A DNA stretch of 64,000 bases from Argyresthia goedartella (Eukaryota; Arthropoda; Insecta; Lepidoptera; Argyresthiidae): NCBI GenBank assembly GCA_949825045.1, contig OX463807.1, positions 41,126,749 through 41,190,748 of the forward strand, read 5' to 3'. Of the stretch, positions 43,061 through 54,364 are shown piece by piece (positions within the stretch are counted from its first letter, which is position 1; each line of letters begins with the position of its first letter). The translations under genes were made by a program, and so were the position numbers. A model generated the notes under the pieces. That model did no database searches. It saw only the letters and a program-made list of their open reading frames with translations, and was not told the origin of the DNA.

Positions 43061-44518
43061 ATTTTTTGTGACTTATCTAAGGCTTTTGATTGCGTTTGTC
43101 ATGAAACATTGATCAGGAAATTACATCATTATGGAGTTAGAGACACGTCATTGAATTTGTTAAAATCTTATCTGAACGGAAGAATACAAAGGGTAGACGT
43201 AAACGGAGAACGATCACCAGGATCATTGGTTTGTTTGGGCGTGCCACAGGGCTCAATATTGGGACCCTTCCTATTCCTCATCTATATAAACGACTTACCC
43301 TATCTAGGAAGGGACTGTCATGATATGGTACTGTTTGCTGATGACACCTCACTTATTTTTAAAACAAAGCGAAACCAACACGCTAATGATCAAGAGTGGT
43401 AAATTGGTTTAATGTTAATAATTTGCTATTAAATGAGAAAAAGACTAAATGTGTTAAGTTTCTTACTACTAACGTTAAAAATAATCAGACATGTATAACA
43501 ATTAAAAATGAGGAATTGGAATTGGTAACCAGCACAGTGTTTCTAGGTATAACGTTGGATTCCAAACTCCAATGGGGTCCACATATTGATAAGCTATCGA
43601 ACAGACTGAGCTCTGCAGCTTTTGCATGCAGGAAAATCCGTCACTTGACAGATTTAAAAACAGCCAGATAGGTCTATTTTAGTTATTTTCATAGTATTAT
43701 GTCCTACGGTATTCTGCTCTGGGGCAGTGCTGCTGACATAAATACTATTTTTGTGCTGCAGAAGCGGGCCGTTCGTGCGATTTTTAAATTAAATAATAGA
43801 GATTCTCTTAGAAATAAGTTTATAGAAGTAAATATATTGACAGTCCATAGTCAATATATTTACGAGAATATTATGTATGTCCATAAGAACATTGTTAACT
43901 TTCGAAAAAACTGTGATATACATAACTTTAATACTAGAAACAAGGACAAACTTGCAGTGCCCACTACTCGGCTCCATAAAATAAAAAACTCGTTCAAGGG
44001 TAATTGTGTAAGATTTTACAATAAACTCCCATGCACTTTGACAGATCTATCAATTAATAAGTTCAAGAAATACATCAAACAAAGGCTTATTTCTAAAGCT
44101 TACTACAGTATTAAAGAGTACATAGACGATAAAAATGCTTGGGACTGAATTGTTCTAATTAATTGTGAGCATCCTCACTGCCAGAGTTTCTTTTACTGGA
44201 CAATTGGAGGCCTTTCACACCTCCAAAGATTAATTTAATTATACAACTCTTGGCTGTGGGGACCATTTACATCTCCTATTATCATTGTATTATTGACTAA
44301 AGAGACTATACATCTCTGTTATTTATATTTTAATTATTTTATTATGACATTTGAGACTCTTTACATCTCTCAGAAACAATAATTAAGTACTTTTTTTTTT
44401 CTGATATTATGATACAAATCATAATACCAAAAGTTCTGTAAAAAATGAAATGAAATGACATGTGAAAGTGCCCTTGTGGCCTATTTACAGAATAAACGTT
44501 TTGAGTTTTTTTGAGTTT
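43061..44518 (+). mobile_element. 5'-truncated LINE nested in the RT element
   Basis: It begins mid-RT with CDLSKAFDCVCHETLIRKL and runs through LGVPQGSILGPFLFLIYIND, MVLFADDTSLIF, TVFLGITLDSKLQW, RLSSAAFACRKIRHL, YFSYFHSIMSYGILLWG and a long C-terminus (to 44148), followed by a 3' UTR and AATAAACGTTTTGAGTTTTT at the end. One stop at 43400-43402 and one at 43669-43671 break the frame. Same family as fragments at 1-905, 20767, 47845 and 60494. It lies in opposite orientation to its host element and removed or displaced only a few bases. Confidence 0.9.
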
Positions 44519-45618
44519 TGGCCCAACTCCCCCAGACCACTGATAATAGCCTTCAACGCGTCCACGACTACCTCGGGAGGTCCCCCGATGGTGCCATCAT
44601 ACAGGTACCAAATATTCAACGGGGTGTTCACTGATTGTACAACGTCGTGGATCGCTAAGCTAAACAACAGTGGCCCTAAGGGGTCACCCTCTTGCGCGCC
44701 CACCCGAGACTCCACCAGGTTTTGGCCAAAGAATAAGTTACTTACACCCGAGTAACATTGGTGGAGAAACGGATATAGGGTCGGAACCGATTTATTGACC
44801 TTACATAACATGACGTCACGCTCAACCGAATTAAAAGCGTTCTGTAGGTCAACCTTCACAATGATGTTATCAGATTTTTCCCGGTCGAACGAAAACGACC
44901 GGGTGGCGTGAATTGCGGCCTCGCAACCCAAGGGAACTCCGAACCCCAACTGCTGCGGCTGAAGAATGGAGGATGTCACTCCCCTAACTGCTCTACAACC
45001 GAGTTTGGCCACCAAGCGACGGAGAATGCTCCCCACTGCTATAGGACGGATACCCCCGTCCTTCTTACGCAGAGCACACAGGAAAGCGCCATAAAGGAAG
45101 GGGCAAACCTCCTTGTTGACCAATCCCTTCAGCATAAAACTTGCTAGGTGAACTAGCGATCGTAAGAGAGTTGCCCCATTATCTCCAGCCGCAGCAGAAG
45201 TTAACTCCTTAATAACAACGGGGCGGATCCCATCCAGGCCGGCTGCAGACCCGCTATTGAATGACATGATAGCCTCCGATACGTCAGCCGCTTCAACTGC
45301 CAATGACTCACTTGAGAGGACTGGCTCTGGAGGGAAGTGGAGGTCGCGCGACGGCGGCGGGTGCTTGCGATGTAGTGACTCCAAAGTCTCCGCACTGTCG
45401 TCTGCCACTGAGCAGTCAGAGAGGAGAATCCGCACCGCACCGCCAAGTTCGCCGTCGTGAACCTTGGATTCGACGTATTTATAATAAGCACGCCGGTGAG
45501 AACCACCACTCCCGCTCCTCAGACGAACATCCGATCCGGGTCCCATTGTCCTGAACACACCTCTCAATGAGCTCCGACAACCTCCCAGCGGCCAGACTTC
45601 TAGCCCCCTTGGGGACAT
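44519..45618 (-). pseudogene. RT element: reverse transcriptase domain
   Basis: Motifs in order: SGSAAGLDGIRPVVIKEL, FLCALRKKDGGIRPIAVGS, LQPQQLGFGVPLGCEAAIHA, VKVDLQNAFNSVERD (first Asp), VGAQEGDPLGPLLFSLAI, and NIWYLYDGTIGG where a D-D-G is expected. The first Asp of the catalytic pair reads Tyr, so this copy should be inactive. The frame ends where the nested LINE begins. Upstream, 45835-45479 supplies the N-terminus in another frame. Confidence 0.8.
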
Positions 45619-45835
45619 GCTTCAGGACTCTGACATTTCTTCTTAAGGAAGGCGAGTAATTGAGCGACGGCGATGGTGAGCTGATACCCACATCAGTCGG
45701 TGCCTCTCCCCGCCCCTGTGACTGCTGAGTCGGTACAATCTGTACATCTATGTGCACAAGTCCAATGTGGGTGCTCAAACCATGCGGATAAACAAAATCT
45801 CTGGAGGAACCAGGGCAGTGGGGACCTATTAACAC
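45479..45835 (-). pseudogene. RT element N-terminus with C2H2-like finger
   Basis: About 118 residues. FVYPHGLSTHIGLVH has the F-x5-L-x2-H-x4-H second half of a classical zinc finger, with cysteine just upstream (GPHCPG). Then LKHVPKGARSLAAGRLSEL, a helix that in related elements precedes the RT domain. It overlaps the RT frame by about 140 bases, indicating a frameshift. Confidence 0.6.
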
Positions 45836-46261
45836 TCATAACAAATCACAAAATAAACATCATTTAAAAATGTCAACAAACATATTACCAACATGTTAAA
45901 AAAATACAATAAAATAAAATATAAAAATGTACATAAACAAGTTCAAAAACCAATAAAACAATATTCCAAAGTAAAATGTCATCAAAAATATTCTTAAATT
46001 ACAAACATAAAAATAACAAAAGTCAATATATATAAATCAAGCAAAATTAATAATTAAATAAAATAAGATCAAAACTCAATAAGATCAATATCAAATTGAT
46101 ACGTCAAAAATTCTTGTTTCAATGAATAAAGAATAAAAAAAAAACACCTTAATTAAAATATGTCGAGATTAAACTGCCAGAAAATAAAGACAAAATTATT
46201 AATTCAATTGTCCGAGTCTCGGACCACGAGCCATTTTAACGGACGTGGTGTTTGTATTTGT
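45836..46261. other. A-rich non-coding stretch
   Basis: Very A-rich on the plus strand from 45840 to 46150. It may include the 5' leader of the RT element, but I see no gene. Confidence 0.35.
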
Positions 46262-46388
46262 TTGTGTTTCCGGCTAACCACTGCGCCACGGCTGCTTGTT
46301 GGCAATGATGCGAAAAACCCAAAAAAGTATTAGTGAGTGTACACCAGCGTTGTACACTCACTAATACTTTGGGTTTTTCGCATCATTG
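46262..46388 (-). repeat. SINE-head scrap plus 40-bp-arm hairpin
   Basis: Minus strand 46293-46270 reads CCGTGGCGCAGTGGTTAGCC, a box A-type tRNA start, but no box B follows. Immediately beside it, 46303-46342 and 46350-46388 are inverted copies (CAATGATGCGAAAAACCC, GTATTAGTGAGTGTAC) with one 2-3-base insertion, forming a nearly perfect hairpin. Confidence 0.65.
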
Positions 46389-47844
46389 CGAGGTAGTGTA
46401 GAGTGTAGGTAGAGTCGCAGCGTGTAGGCGGGCGGTTCTCAAACAGGAAGAACAAAAGTTCTTCAACTACCCACTACACTTCAACCGCCCTCTGCAACTT
46501 GCACTTTTACACAGTTTTATGCGATCGAACACTAAACTGCGCCAAACCAAATGGCCACGTCAACTGCAAATTTGTTTAGGCGCCTGCCAACCAAAAGTTG
46601 TCGCCACAAGATAATTTAAAACACCCTGTGTTATTTTCCAAGTCGGAGCCATGTGAAGCACACCCTCTCAGAACGAATGCTCACTCAATACCTCAATAAA
46701 GTGTGTTTGTTTGCTTTATCAAAGCATCATGGATGTTATTACTATTTTCAAAACTAATTAGGGAGGAAAGCAAAAAGTCTAAATTCAAAGAACCGAAAAA
46801 AATAATTCTTTGCACCATACTTCGACTTCTGCCTATATCAAGAATTGATGATGGATGGAAATAGATACTTTCAGAAAATGATGTTGTAGAAGGAGATAAT
46901 AATAATAATGTGCAAAAAATATTGAGATACGTGAAAAGATTTTGGTTGGCAAAGGTTGGTGCTGTTTGGAGAGCGGCACCGAACTAACAACGTTTGTGAG
47001 GGATGGAATGGGTATATTAATAAAGACCTCCGACTTAATAAATACATAAAATAAATAAATAAATACAATATAAAATAAATATTATAATAAATAAATACTT
47101 ATTTGTGCTTAAGCTGGACACCGCTTTTAATGATGTACAGGCATTAACAACATACCCTTATAAGAACAGGGCATAACACGTCAAGGAACGTAATAAATAT
47201 ATTAAGCATGTACAAATGCAACTAACATACGGTGAAATTTTTGTGCCGTTATTTTTAGAAAAGTTAAGATAACCCCAGTTTTTAGTAATGAAGTATATTA
47301 TTTTTTTTAATTTAAGGAACAATAAAATATACGAGTGTCTGGCTGGACTGAGGTAACACATTTTTTGTAGTTTTCAGAACTGAGGCGTATAGTAGTAGGT
47401 AGTAGTAGTTTGTTAATTTTACCTAAGACGAGGAAAGCAAGGTGAAGTAGCTTTTATTGCAACTAAACTAAAATGGTTACATCTGCGCCATTGCTGATGC
47501 AAGTCAATGTTACATACGGTACAGGGGGATAACTGAAAGTGTAACCTCAAGGCTTACTAGACTTTGTGCTTCATTGCCACTACTTTCAGTCAATCTAATC
47601 AAATATATATGGCAATTGATTGCTGGAATCATAGAAAATGAAGATGATTTCAATGAAATTAATTTTATACCTGGCCAAACAATGGATGATCACAATATTA
47701 ACGGATGTCATTAGCGTCGCCTTTGAAAGGCATAGGTCGACTAATGCCCTGGGGCCGATGACAGCTAAGTGATAATTACATGATAATAACGTTAACTTTA
47801 GATACCCAATATTTGGGGCTTAGAGAATATAATTTTAATTTAAG
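46389..47844. other. non-coding stretch
   Basis: AT-rich; AATA-type simple repeats at 47040-47095. No gene supported. Confidence 0.3.
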
Positions 47845-47975
47845 TAAGTATATTAATTTCTTTGAATTTTTCTCTTAATGATTCTCTAGCATCTAAATGA
47901 TATATCGCCCTGATCGCCCTTTTTTGTAAGAAAAATATCGTATTTATATCTGCTGCTTATTGTTGTATATATTGT
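47845..47975 (-). pseudogene. LINE C-terminal fragment
   Basis: Minus-strand translation AADINTIFFLQKRAIRAIYH then LDARESLREKFKEINILT. The nested LINE at 43720-43845 has the same motif string with a few substitutions, so this is another copy of that family, truncated to about 130 bp. Confidence 0.82.
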
Positions 47976-49541
47976 TGCTGAAGTGGAACTTCCGAATTCG
48001 ACAGAAAATATAAAAATCATCAAAAGTCTCGAAAGAAATACAACAGAGCCAAAAAATTGCTAAAAATAACATACCTGAAAAACCTTCAAGGCGGCGCATT
48101 AGACCAAGTTTTTTTTTTGGTTGATTTAAGTTATGTCGTTATGAGTTGAGCTAAGTTAAGTTATTTCGGTAAGAGTTGAGTTAGGGTAAGTTATGTCATT
48201 ATAAGTTATTCAATACAGATATTTTTTTACACATTCCTTTGGTGTATTTTGTTATAGCTTGGCAAACAGGCCAATTCTTTAGAAATGGCTTAAAGACTGC
48301 CCCGGCGTATTTAAAACCTTTTCAGTAGCCAAAAGCATTTATATATAATAAAATATTATAATTCGCTCCCGCGCTGTTCGGCAGATTCTCTGTTGGGCAG
48401 AAACTGGTTCAGGCAGAAGCTGGATTAGACAGAATCGTGACATGGCAGTAGTACAATAAGTATAAGGGTATATAGGATTGTTGGCGGGTTGAAACTTGAT
48501 GAGAACGGCGTTTGGCAAAATTGAACCTTATCACACGCTATTTACAGTTGTCTTATTGCCCAGATTTCATTACTTTACGCGAACTGTACGAAGCAATTCT
48601 ACCTGCTTTAATCATTTTTCCGAAACCTCAATGCGTATATATGTAAAATATGTGTATATTATTTAATAGGTACAATTTAATCCAAATCTATATTCATTAA
48701 TCCATTATGCAATTCTTATTCACAATTTATTTCCGCACCGACATTTTATTTGTTTTATTTATGTTTATTTTGGACCTATCTTGTTTAATAATTTGTTAAG
48801 TGTTTAGTTAAGTTTAGGTAGTTTCTTACATTTTCCACCTGGTGACATTTACGAATTGAAACCTATATATACTTTCTGGGTCCTAGACTGAAAACCAGCG
48901 TCACAGGCCTTTATGTTGAGTCTGAGCCCTTTTGCTGTCGCAGCATGTGCGCATGGCAGTGAAACCACCCCCTACTTTTTGTGGATAATTGCTGTATGAT
49001 GAATAAGAATAGTATGAATGATATTTTTTTTTGTTTGTGTTTTAATCTCTGTTTTGCCTTGTGTATTTCTTTTATGTTTATGCTGATATAGTCAATAAAT
49101 GGATATTCTATTATATTGTATTCAATTCCACGCGTCGTGCGGTTGGCGCGTCGTTCAGCCACAAGTAATTTTTTATTTTAGAAAGCGTCATCGCTCCGCA
49201 ACAATTCGAATGACGCCTTAGCGACGCACGCGAGCTCGAAAAATATAGATTTCTAATTTTCTCAGATATGGTGGCAAAGGCACAACTTCACTTAATATAA
49301 CAACTTCATGGTAACATTTTTTGAGGTAAAACTTCTTTTCGCACGCTTGACTTGGGGAGTAAGCTGGCGAATGCGTGACGAGAGCGTTACGAAACGGGAG
49401 TGTGATCGGGCGAGGCGAACGCGAGGTGCACGCGCATATTTTATTTCTCTCTTCCTCTCATAGTCAGACACAGTGCAGGAGGTGTATTTTTGAAGCATTA
49501 GAGCTAAATAAGTTTTACTTCAGTTGTGTGGTCTAAAGCAC
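47976..49541. other. non-coding stretch
   Basis: Includes AAGTTA/AGTTGAG word repeats at 48125-48210 and GGCAGAA word repeats at 48378-48450. No gene supported. Confidence 0.3.
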
Positions 49542-49630
49542 ACTCTTTTTTTATAGGTGTCACTTTTATTTAGTTACAAACTTAGTTACAAGTCGACCAA
49601 TTAAAAACCTGACACCTATCAAAAAGAGAG
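49542..49630. repeat. short inverted repeat, MITE-like
   Basis: CTCTTTTTTTATAGGTGTCAC (49543-49562) is inverted as GACACCTATCAAAAAGAGAG (49611-49630), about 48 bp apart. Confidence 0.6.
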
Positions 49631-50819
49631 CTGTCAAAAATAGTGACAGATGTCAACTTTTTCATAAAGGTGTTTTAATATGGGACGTTGTGGCTCTGCC
49701 ACCCTATCTGAGAAAAACGTGATTTTCATGTATTGGATGAAATGGAAACTGGATGAAATAGGAATTTTATGAATTGGGAAAAGGCTGAAAATGCATGTAA
49801 TGGGAATTGGATTAATTTAGAAATTAGATAAAAATGGGAATTGAATGAAACTAACCTAAACGAAATTACCCAATGATGTGACTGACACTGTTAAACAAAT
49901 TTTACCGCCATCACAAATTCACAAATCACAACATCTACAGTCTTCACGAAATAAAAAGCCCGTTGGCCCATACTAAATTCAACCTTATTACGTCAGTGAC
50001 ACGGACGCTGTCATCGGGTCTTTTATTTTATGAAGACTGTAGGAAGTTATATTAAAAAAATCAATCTGAAAGAAAAAAATACTTGAAGTAATTAAGTATG
50101 TTAGCAGAGAAAATCTCACCCGATTCTCACCACGGTAGTAGTCATGGAAATCACGCAAGAACCATCGCTCGATTGAAAAATGCATGTGATTTAAAACCTA
50201 TAAGGCACCTAAGGGACAAAGACTTCAAAACACTTTTCACTAAATAGTCTTTCATTAACTAAAAAGAGAACACAACAATACGAGCGTACATGTTCAAGTC
50301 ACTAGGTACAGTTAGGTAAACAAGTGCATTTGAGGGTTGGAAATGTACTTTGTCGTATTTTGACGTTTGTTGACAGGGGTCGATGCTGAGAAGAAGTGGG
50401 CGTTCCCGTCGCGATTTCAGCACTGCTTTACCGACACAGGATGAAGCTACGGTTTCCAAGCGCTTGGAAAATTAGCGCTTTTGAAATTCAGACAGGAAAT
50501 GAACGACACAATATTTCTAATTTCCAACATAGTTTTCACACTTAAAGGCCGTGTATCGGTGAAATTAGCAACTTGAAATTTTTGTATACATAGTGGTTGA
50601 AATTTTTGATACAACATTGATAATGTTCATAACAGCTCACACCGCAAATTACAAAACCATTAATTATTTCGTAATTTCAAACATACTGTTTAAGATATTT
50701 TGAATACCTATTTTAACGAAAGAACCATGTCAATATTATTCTAGATCTAAAGAAATGGCAATTTTAAGTAAAAAATATCAATTTAGTTTTTTTCTTCGTA
50801 TAATTGATTTCGTATAATG
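49631..50819. other. non-coding stretch
   Basis: A purine-rich zone with repeated GGAATT/GGATGAA words at 49730-49850. No gene supported. Confidence 0.3.
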
Positions 50820-51012
50820 ACGACTTCTGTGGCGCAGCGGTGTGGCTCTGCCTACCATGCGAGAGGTCCCGGGTTCGATCCCTGGCTAAAGTAAAGAAAA
50901 AAAACCTCAGGTGTTGGATGTTTATGTGTGTGTGACGTCGCTGTTTCTGGTTCCCACGACACAGGGTATCCTAGTGTGGGGCCAGACGCAATGTATGTGC
51001 ATGTATGTAAAA
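50820..51012 (+). mobile_element. tRNA-derived SINE, second head type
   Basis: The head has CTGTGGCGCAGCGGTGTGG (box A) and CGGGTTCGATCCCTGG (box B). The body contains ACAGGGTATCCTAGTGTGGGG, clearly related to the body of the SINEs at 3443 and 40616, although the heads differ. It ends with ATGT repeats and an A-run. Confidence 0.85.
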
Positions 51013-51271
51013 AAATGTTCATTCTCATTACCCTAATAATATTTTCAATCTAACCCACCAAAGGAAAAGGATTTCTTCATAAAATATATTTTTTCAAGTT
51101 TTAAGAAGTGTCTCATAGAGTAATGTCTTAGCTGCGGAATGAGGAAGGGAAGAGAGATTGACGCATAGCTCTGTCCCTTTCTTAACGTGTGTCGTAGAGT
51201 TATCGAAGAAACAGCAAAAGCTGTTGGTCTTTGGCCGCTCTGTATGATGCGGTTCAGGCACATAGCGTACA

Positions 51272-51384
51272 AACCCATCATAATGGACAACTTTGCCCAA
51301 GAAACCTACTTAGATGACCGCAAGAGCAAACGAATCGTGGGCTTTCCTTATTAACTTGCAATCAGCTAATCGGGTTATTGTACT
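51272..51384. repeat. relic of the 2592-2848 MITE family
   Basis: Shares with 2638-2744, in the same order, ACCCATCA, ACAACTTT-CCCAAGAAA, GGCTTTCC, CTTGCAATCAGCTAATCGGG. Only one arm and the centre are preserved. Confidence 0.65.
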
Positions 51385-52968
51385 TAGGGTTAAAAGTATG
51401 ATAATAATTCACCAAGTTAAAAACTTAAAAAACCGACTCCAAGTTCAACCCCTATTTCTTCCTCCCCATCCATGTCAATGTGTGAAGTCCATGTACATGA
51501 GAAGTCCTCATTAAGACTTTTGCTGCACGGAACCACAAAAAAACGTCATCTGTGTATATATTTTTTGTATTTGTTGATTTTTCCAAAGAGCGCTAAATTA
51601 TTTTTGATAAAATTTGTATGAAACCAGTTGTGAAGTATGACCTTCACCTATACCTACTTACTTCGCTTCGCTCACCCCCTTTACCCTTCACCTGAGCTAC
51701 CGCAGCATTTTGCCCTGATATTTGCTCTGCAAATCAGTATTTTTGATGTGCAGTTTAAGGCGATACCTCGACCGTGCAAAGGTCCCCGTTACTCCAGGCG
51801 GAAAGACCCGCAGTGTGAGAGGGACGGAATCGGGAAAAAATGAAAAAACGTGGCGCTAAACCACAGAATAATTGTTTAAAAATAAACAACGCTATTTTGT
51901 TCAAAAGTTTTTTAAGGAGATTTTGCGAATACATAATATCTACATTTTGAACGCAGTTCCACAATGAAATTAGTTAGGATTTCAGAATTACAGGAAAAAT
52001 AAAACTATTTAGAGGTGTTCTCGTAATAAATTAAATTCTATCGAGAAAATTTCATCCAATCGCGTTTTTGTTTTGGTGAAATTCTCAACAAATACTCAAT
52101 AAACGTTAACCCAAAAATCAAATCTGTAGATGACTTCAAGGTGGAGTAAATGGATTCGAAAAAAACCCCATTTTTTTTTCGCAGCACCTTAAGTGATAAA
52201 ATATGGCCAGCGCCAGGGGGCGCGAACAGAGAAATGCATCTTTAGCTTCAATTCTAGGCTAAACTAGACAACATAAAAATGTAGGATAAATATATGTTAT
52301 AAGAGGTCTATTAGAGATAAGAATGGACTTTTAAAATTACCGGATATCTGTTATATTTAAAATACTTAAAAATATTTTTCGCAATGCATTATTATTCAAC
52401 TAAATGGACAAGCGCTCGGAGATGAAATCAGTTTCCTATATGAAACTTACAAGCAAAAATAGGTAAAAAAAGGGAAAAATTCAAATTGTTTTATTTTATT
52501 TATAATGTTATTATTACAGGAGTTTAGTAATATTTTCTATAATTTTCTTGGTCTTGGAGCTTGGGCTGCCCCGCGGGGCTCTGCGCGGGAGCATGCGTCA
52601 GTCTGCTCCGACGCAATAAGACGGGTATTTGTTTTCTTTGCCTAATTCTCAATGCCATTGGCCCTTGTTCAGCCCTTAAGAATCTCCTCCTTTTTGAAGT
52701 CGGTTGAAAAGGAACGGCATATATGTATATATACTCGTACTAATTGAATGGTACCAAATAGCTAGCCAAGTTTAAGGAAATTGGAGGTAAGTAGCACAAA
52801 TAATTCTAAATAAAAATTTCCAGGGAACAATCCTCTCCCCCACACTAGGATAGCTCTGTCGAGGGAAATAGTGATATTGCGTTAGTGTGAGTCCTGTGAA
52901 CGTGCCGGCTTTAGTTAACTGATCTATACCTTCAACAAGAGAGTTCTTTAACATACACCTTCCTAGCA
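51385..52968. other. non-coding stretch
   Basis: Contains the AAAACCGACTCCAAGTTCAA segment (51429-51448) and the inverse-type TTTGAAGTCGGTTGAAA (52694-52710), words I associate with dispersed lepidopteran repeats. No gene supported. Confidence 0.35.
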
Positions 52969-53024
52969 CCCATTGATTGCTCCTGTACTATTAGGCAATC
53001 ATGTGTACAGGTGCCATCAATGGG
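52969..53024. repeat. 19-bp inverted repeat
   Basis: CCCATTGATTGCTCCTGTA (52969-52987) and its near-inverse ending at 53024, 18 bp apart. Confidence 0.55.
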
Positions 53025-53454
53025 ATCCTTTCCGGTCAATATCTTTAATAGGTATGGTATACATTTGTATGTTTAGGTGTCCTCGACCCATATTTATCAT
53101 GCGCCAAAGTTACATAATGATGAGTCCTTAAACAACGCCATCTGTTGGATTTTGCAAAAATCCTGCTATGAAATATCCCACTATAAATACATGAAATCAA
53201 GCACAGAGCGCGAGCTCTCGTGAGCGGTAGTAAAGAGTTGAATTGTATTTCCTAGCCTAAAGTGTAGATGGCACCACTGCCAAATAAAGGTGCCAATTCT
53301 GCCTAACAAATATCATTTTTCTGAACTACTTTCACTATTAATCCGATAATAAAAGAGTTCAGAGCAGAATTATTTTCAAGGTCCCCATAAAAATAGTACA
53401 AATATGTAGTATAAGTATTTAAAAAAAACATCCAAGACCTGGGTTTTTTTTTCT

Positions 53455-53530
53455 TTAACCACAGCCGAGGATCGAGCCTGGGATTTATCGCTCGGATAGC
53501 ATAGCCACATCTGCTGCGCCACAGAGGACG
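53455..53530 (-). mobile_element. SINE head fragment
   Basis: On the minus strand CTGTGGCGCAGCAGATGTGG (box A) and CCAGGCTCGATCCTCGG (box B) match the head of the 50820 SINE, followed by an A-rich run instead of the body. Truncated and diverged. Confidence 0.72.
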
Positions 53531-54130
53531 TCAAATAATTGTAAAGTAAAGTAATCGAAACAAAAATTCCCCGGAGTGGTTACATACCTTGGCCGTGAAA
53601 TCTTGTATAGATCATCACACAGATGGCATTAGTAGTGCCAAACGAACCAAACGTATACGTTAAAGGTCAACAGATGGCAGCAGCCTACTGCTTACGCAAC
53701 ACGGTCAAATACGTAAGGGTCCCAATTGTCAACTTAATCGGCTCAAATTTCGGTCGTTTAATATACTTCATATTTACCCACGGATGGACGGAAGGACCAG
53801 CCATAACGGTTACTTTTTTCCTTTCTAAGGTACGGAACTCTCAAAACGATTTTAGCCGATAAATAGAGGACTAACGGAGCAACATACCTAACTATTAACT
53901 ATATTTCTGTATAACTTTCAAATAACAAGTAACTTCATAAATTCAATTTTGGTGCGAAAGTGAAAAACAGATTGTGTGGAATGATATTATAACTTCGGGA
54001 GACTTTTCTAAGGAGCAAATAACGCAGTAATTTTGTACAATCACAGTATGGGAATGACAAAGGAATTAATTATGCTTATGAGACTTGTGTCACAGAATAC
54101 CTTTAGGTGTGGTGTAAAATTCGCAGATAT
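53531..54130. other. non-coding stretch
   Basis: A dispersed-repeat fragment (CACGGATGGACGGAAGG, TAAGGTACGGAACTCTC) at 53780-53840. No gene supported. Confidence 0.35.
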
Positions 54131-54348
54131 CTCCCCTCCCCACCTCCTTAAGCGGTTCTTTCACTTTTTTGGGAAAATTATAATAGAAAGGTAGGATAAA
54201 AGTGTCAAAGCAAAAATAGTAAGAAGAAAGTTCCTATGATTGTTGTATATCTCTTTTGTGAAGTCAATAGTTTTAACGTACGAGAGCCGTGATGTTTACT
54301 TAAACATGTCTTGTGACCGTTAAATGAAAGGGAGTCCCCGTACGTTCA
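54131..54348 (+). repeat. 220-bp direct repeat, copy A
   Basis: Matches 55898-56124 in the same orientation over TTCACTTTTTTGGGAAAATT, AAGAAGAAAGTTCCTATGAT, GTTTACTTAAACATGT and GTCCCCGTACGTTCA, with small indels. Confidence 0.85.
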
Positions 54349-54364
54349 CTGTACGGGGACTCCC
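54330..54364. repeat. 14-bp perfect palindrome arms
   Basis: GGGAGTCCCCGTAC (54330-54343) is perfectly inverted at 54351-54364 around a 7-base loop. The second copy of the direct repeat lacks this structure. Confidence 0.85.

Larger units (their letters stand above)
41635..45835 (-). mobile_element. RT element with zinc fingers and endonuclease-like C-terminus, split by a LINE
   Basis: Reading the minus strand: N-terminal C2H2-like finger, RT domain, then, after an inserted plus-strand LINE (43061-44518), the RT connection, a cysteine/histidine finger, and a nuclease-like C-terminus. This order resembles non-LTR elements that use a restriction-like endonuclease (the R2 architecture), but the RT sequence is not R2-like and I do not assign a clade. 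GC content is clearly above the surroundings. Several frameshifts. Confidence 0.75.

Noticed and set aside
50820..50895. Functional tRNA gene
   Set aside because: Same reasoning: SINE body follows and another copy of the head lies at 53455-53530.
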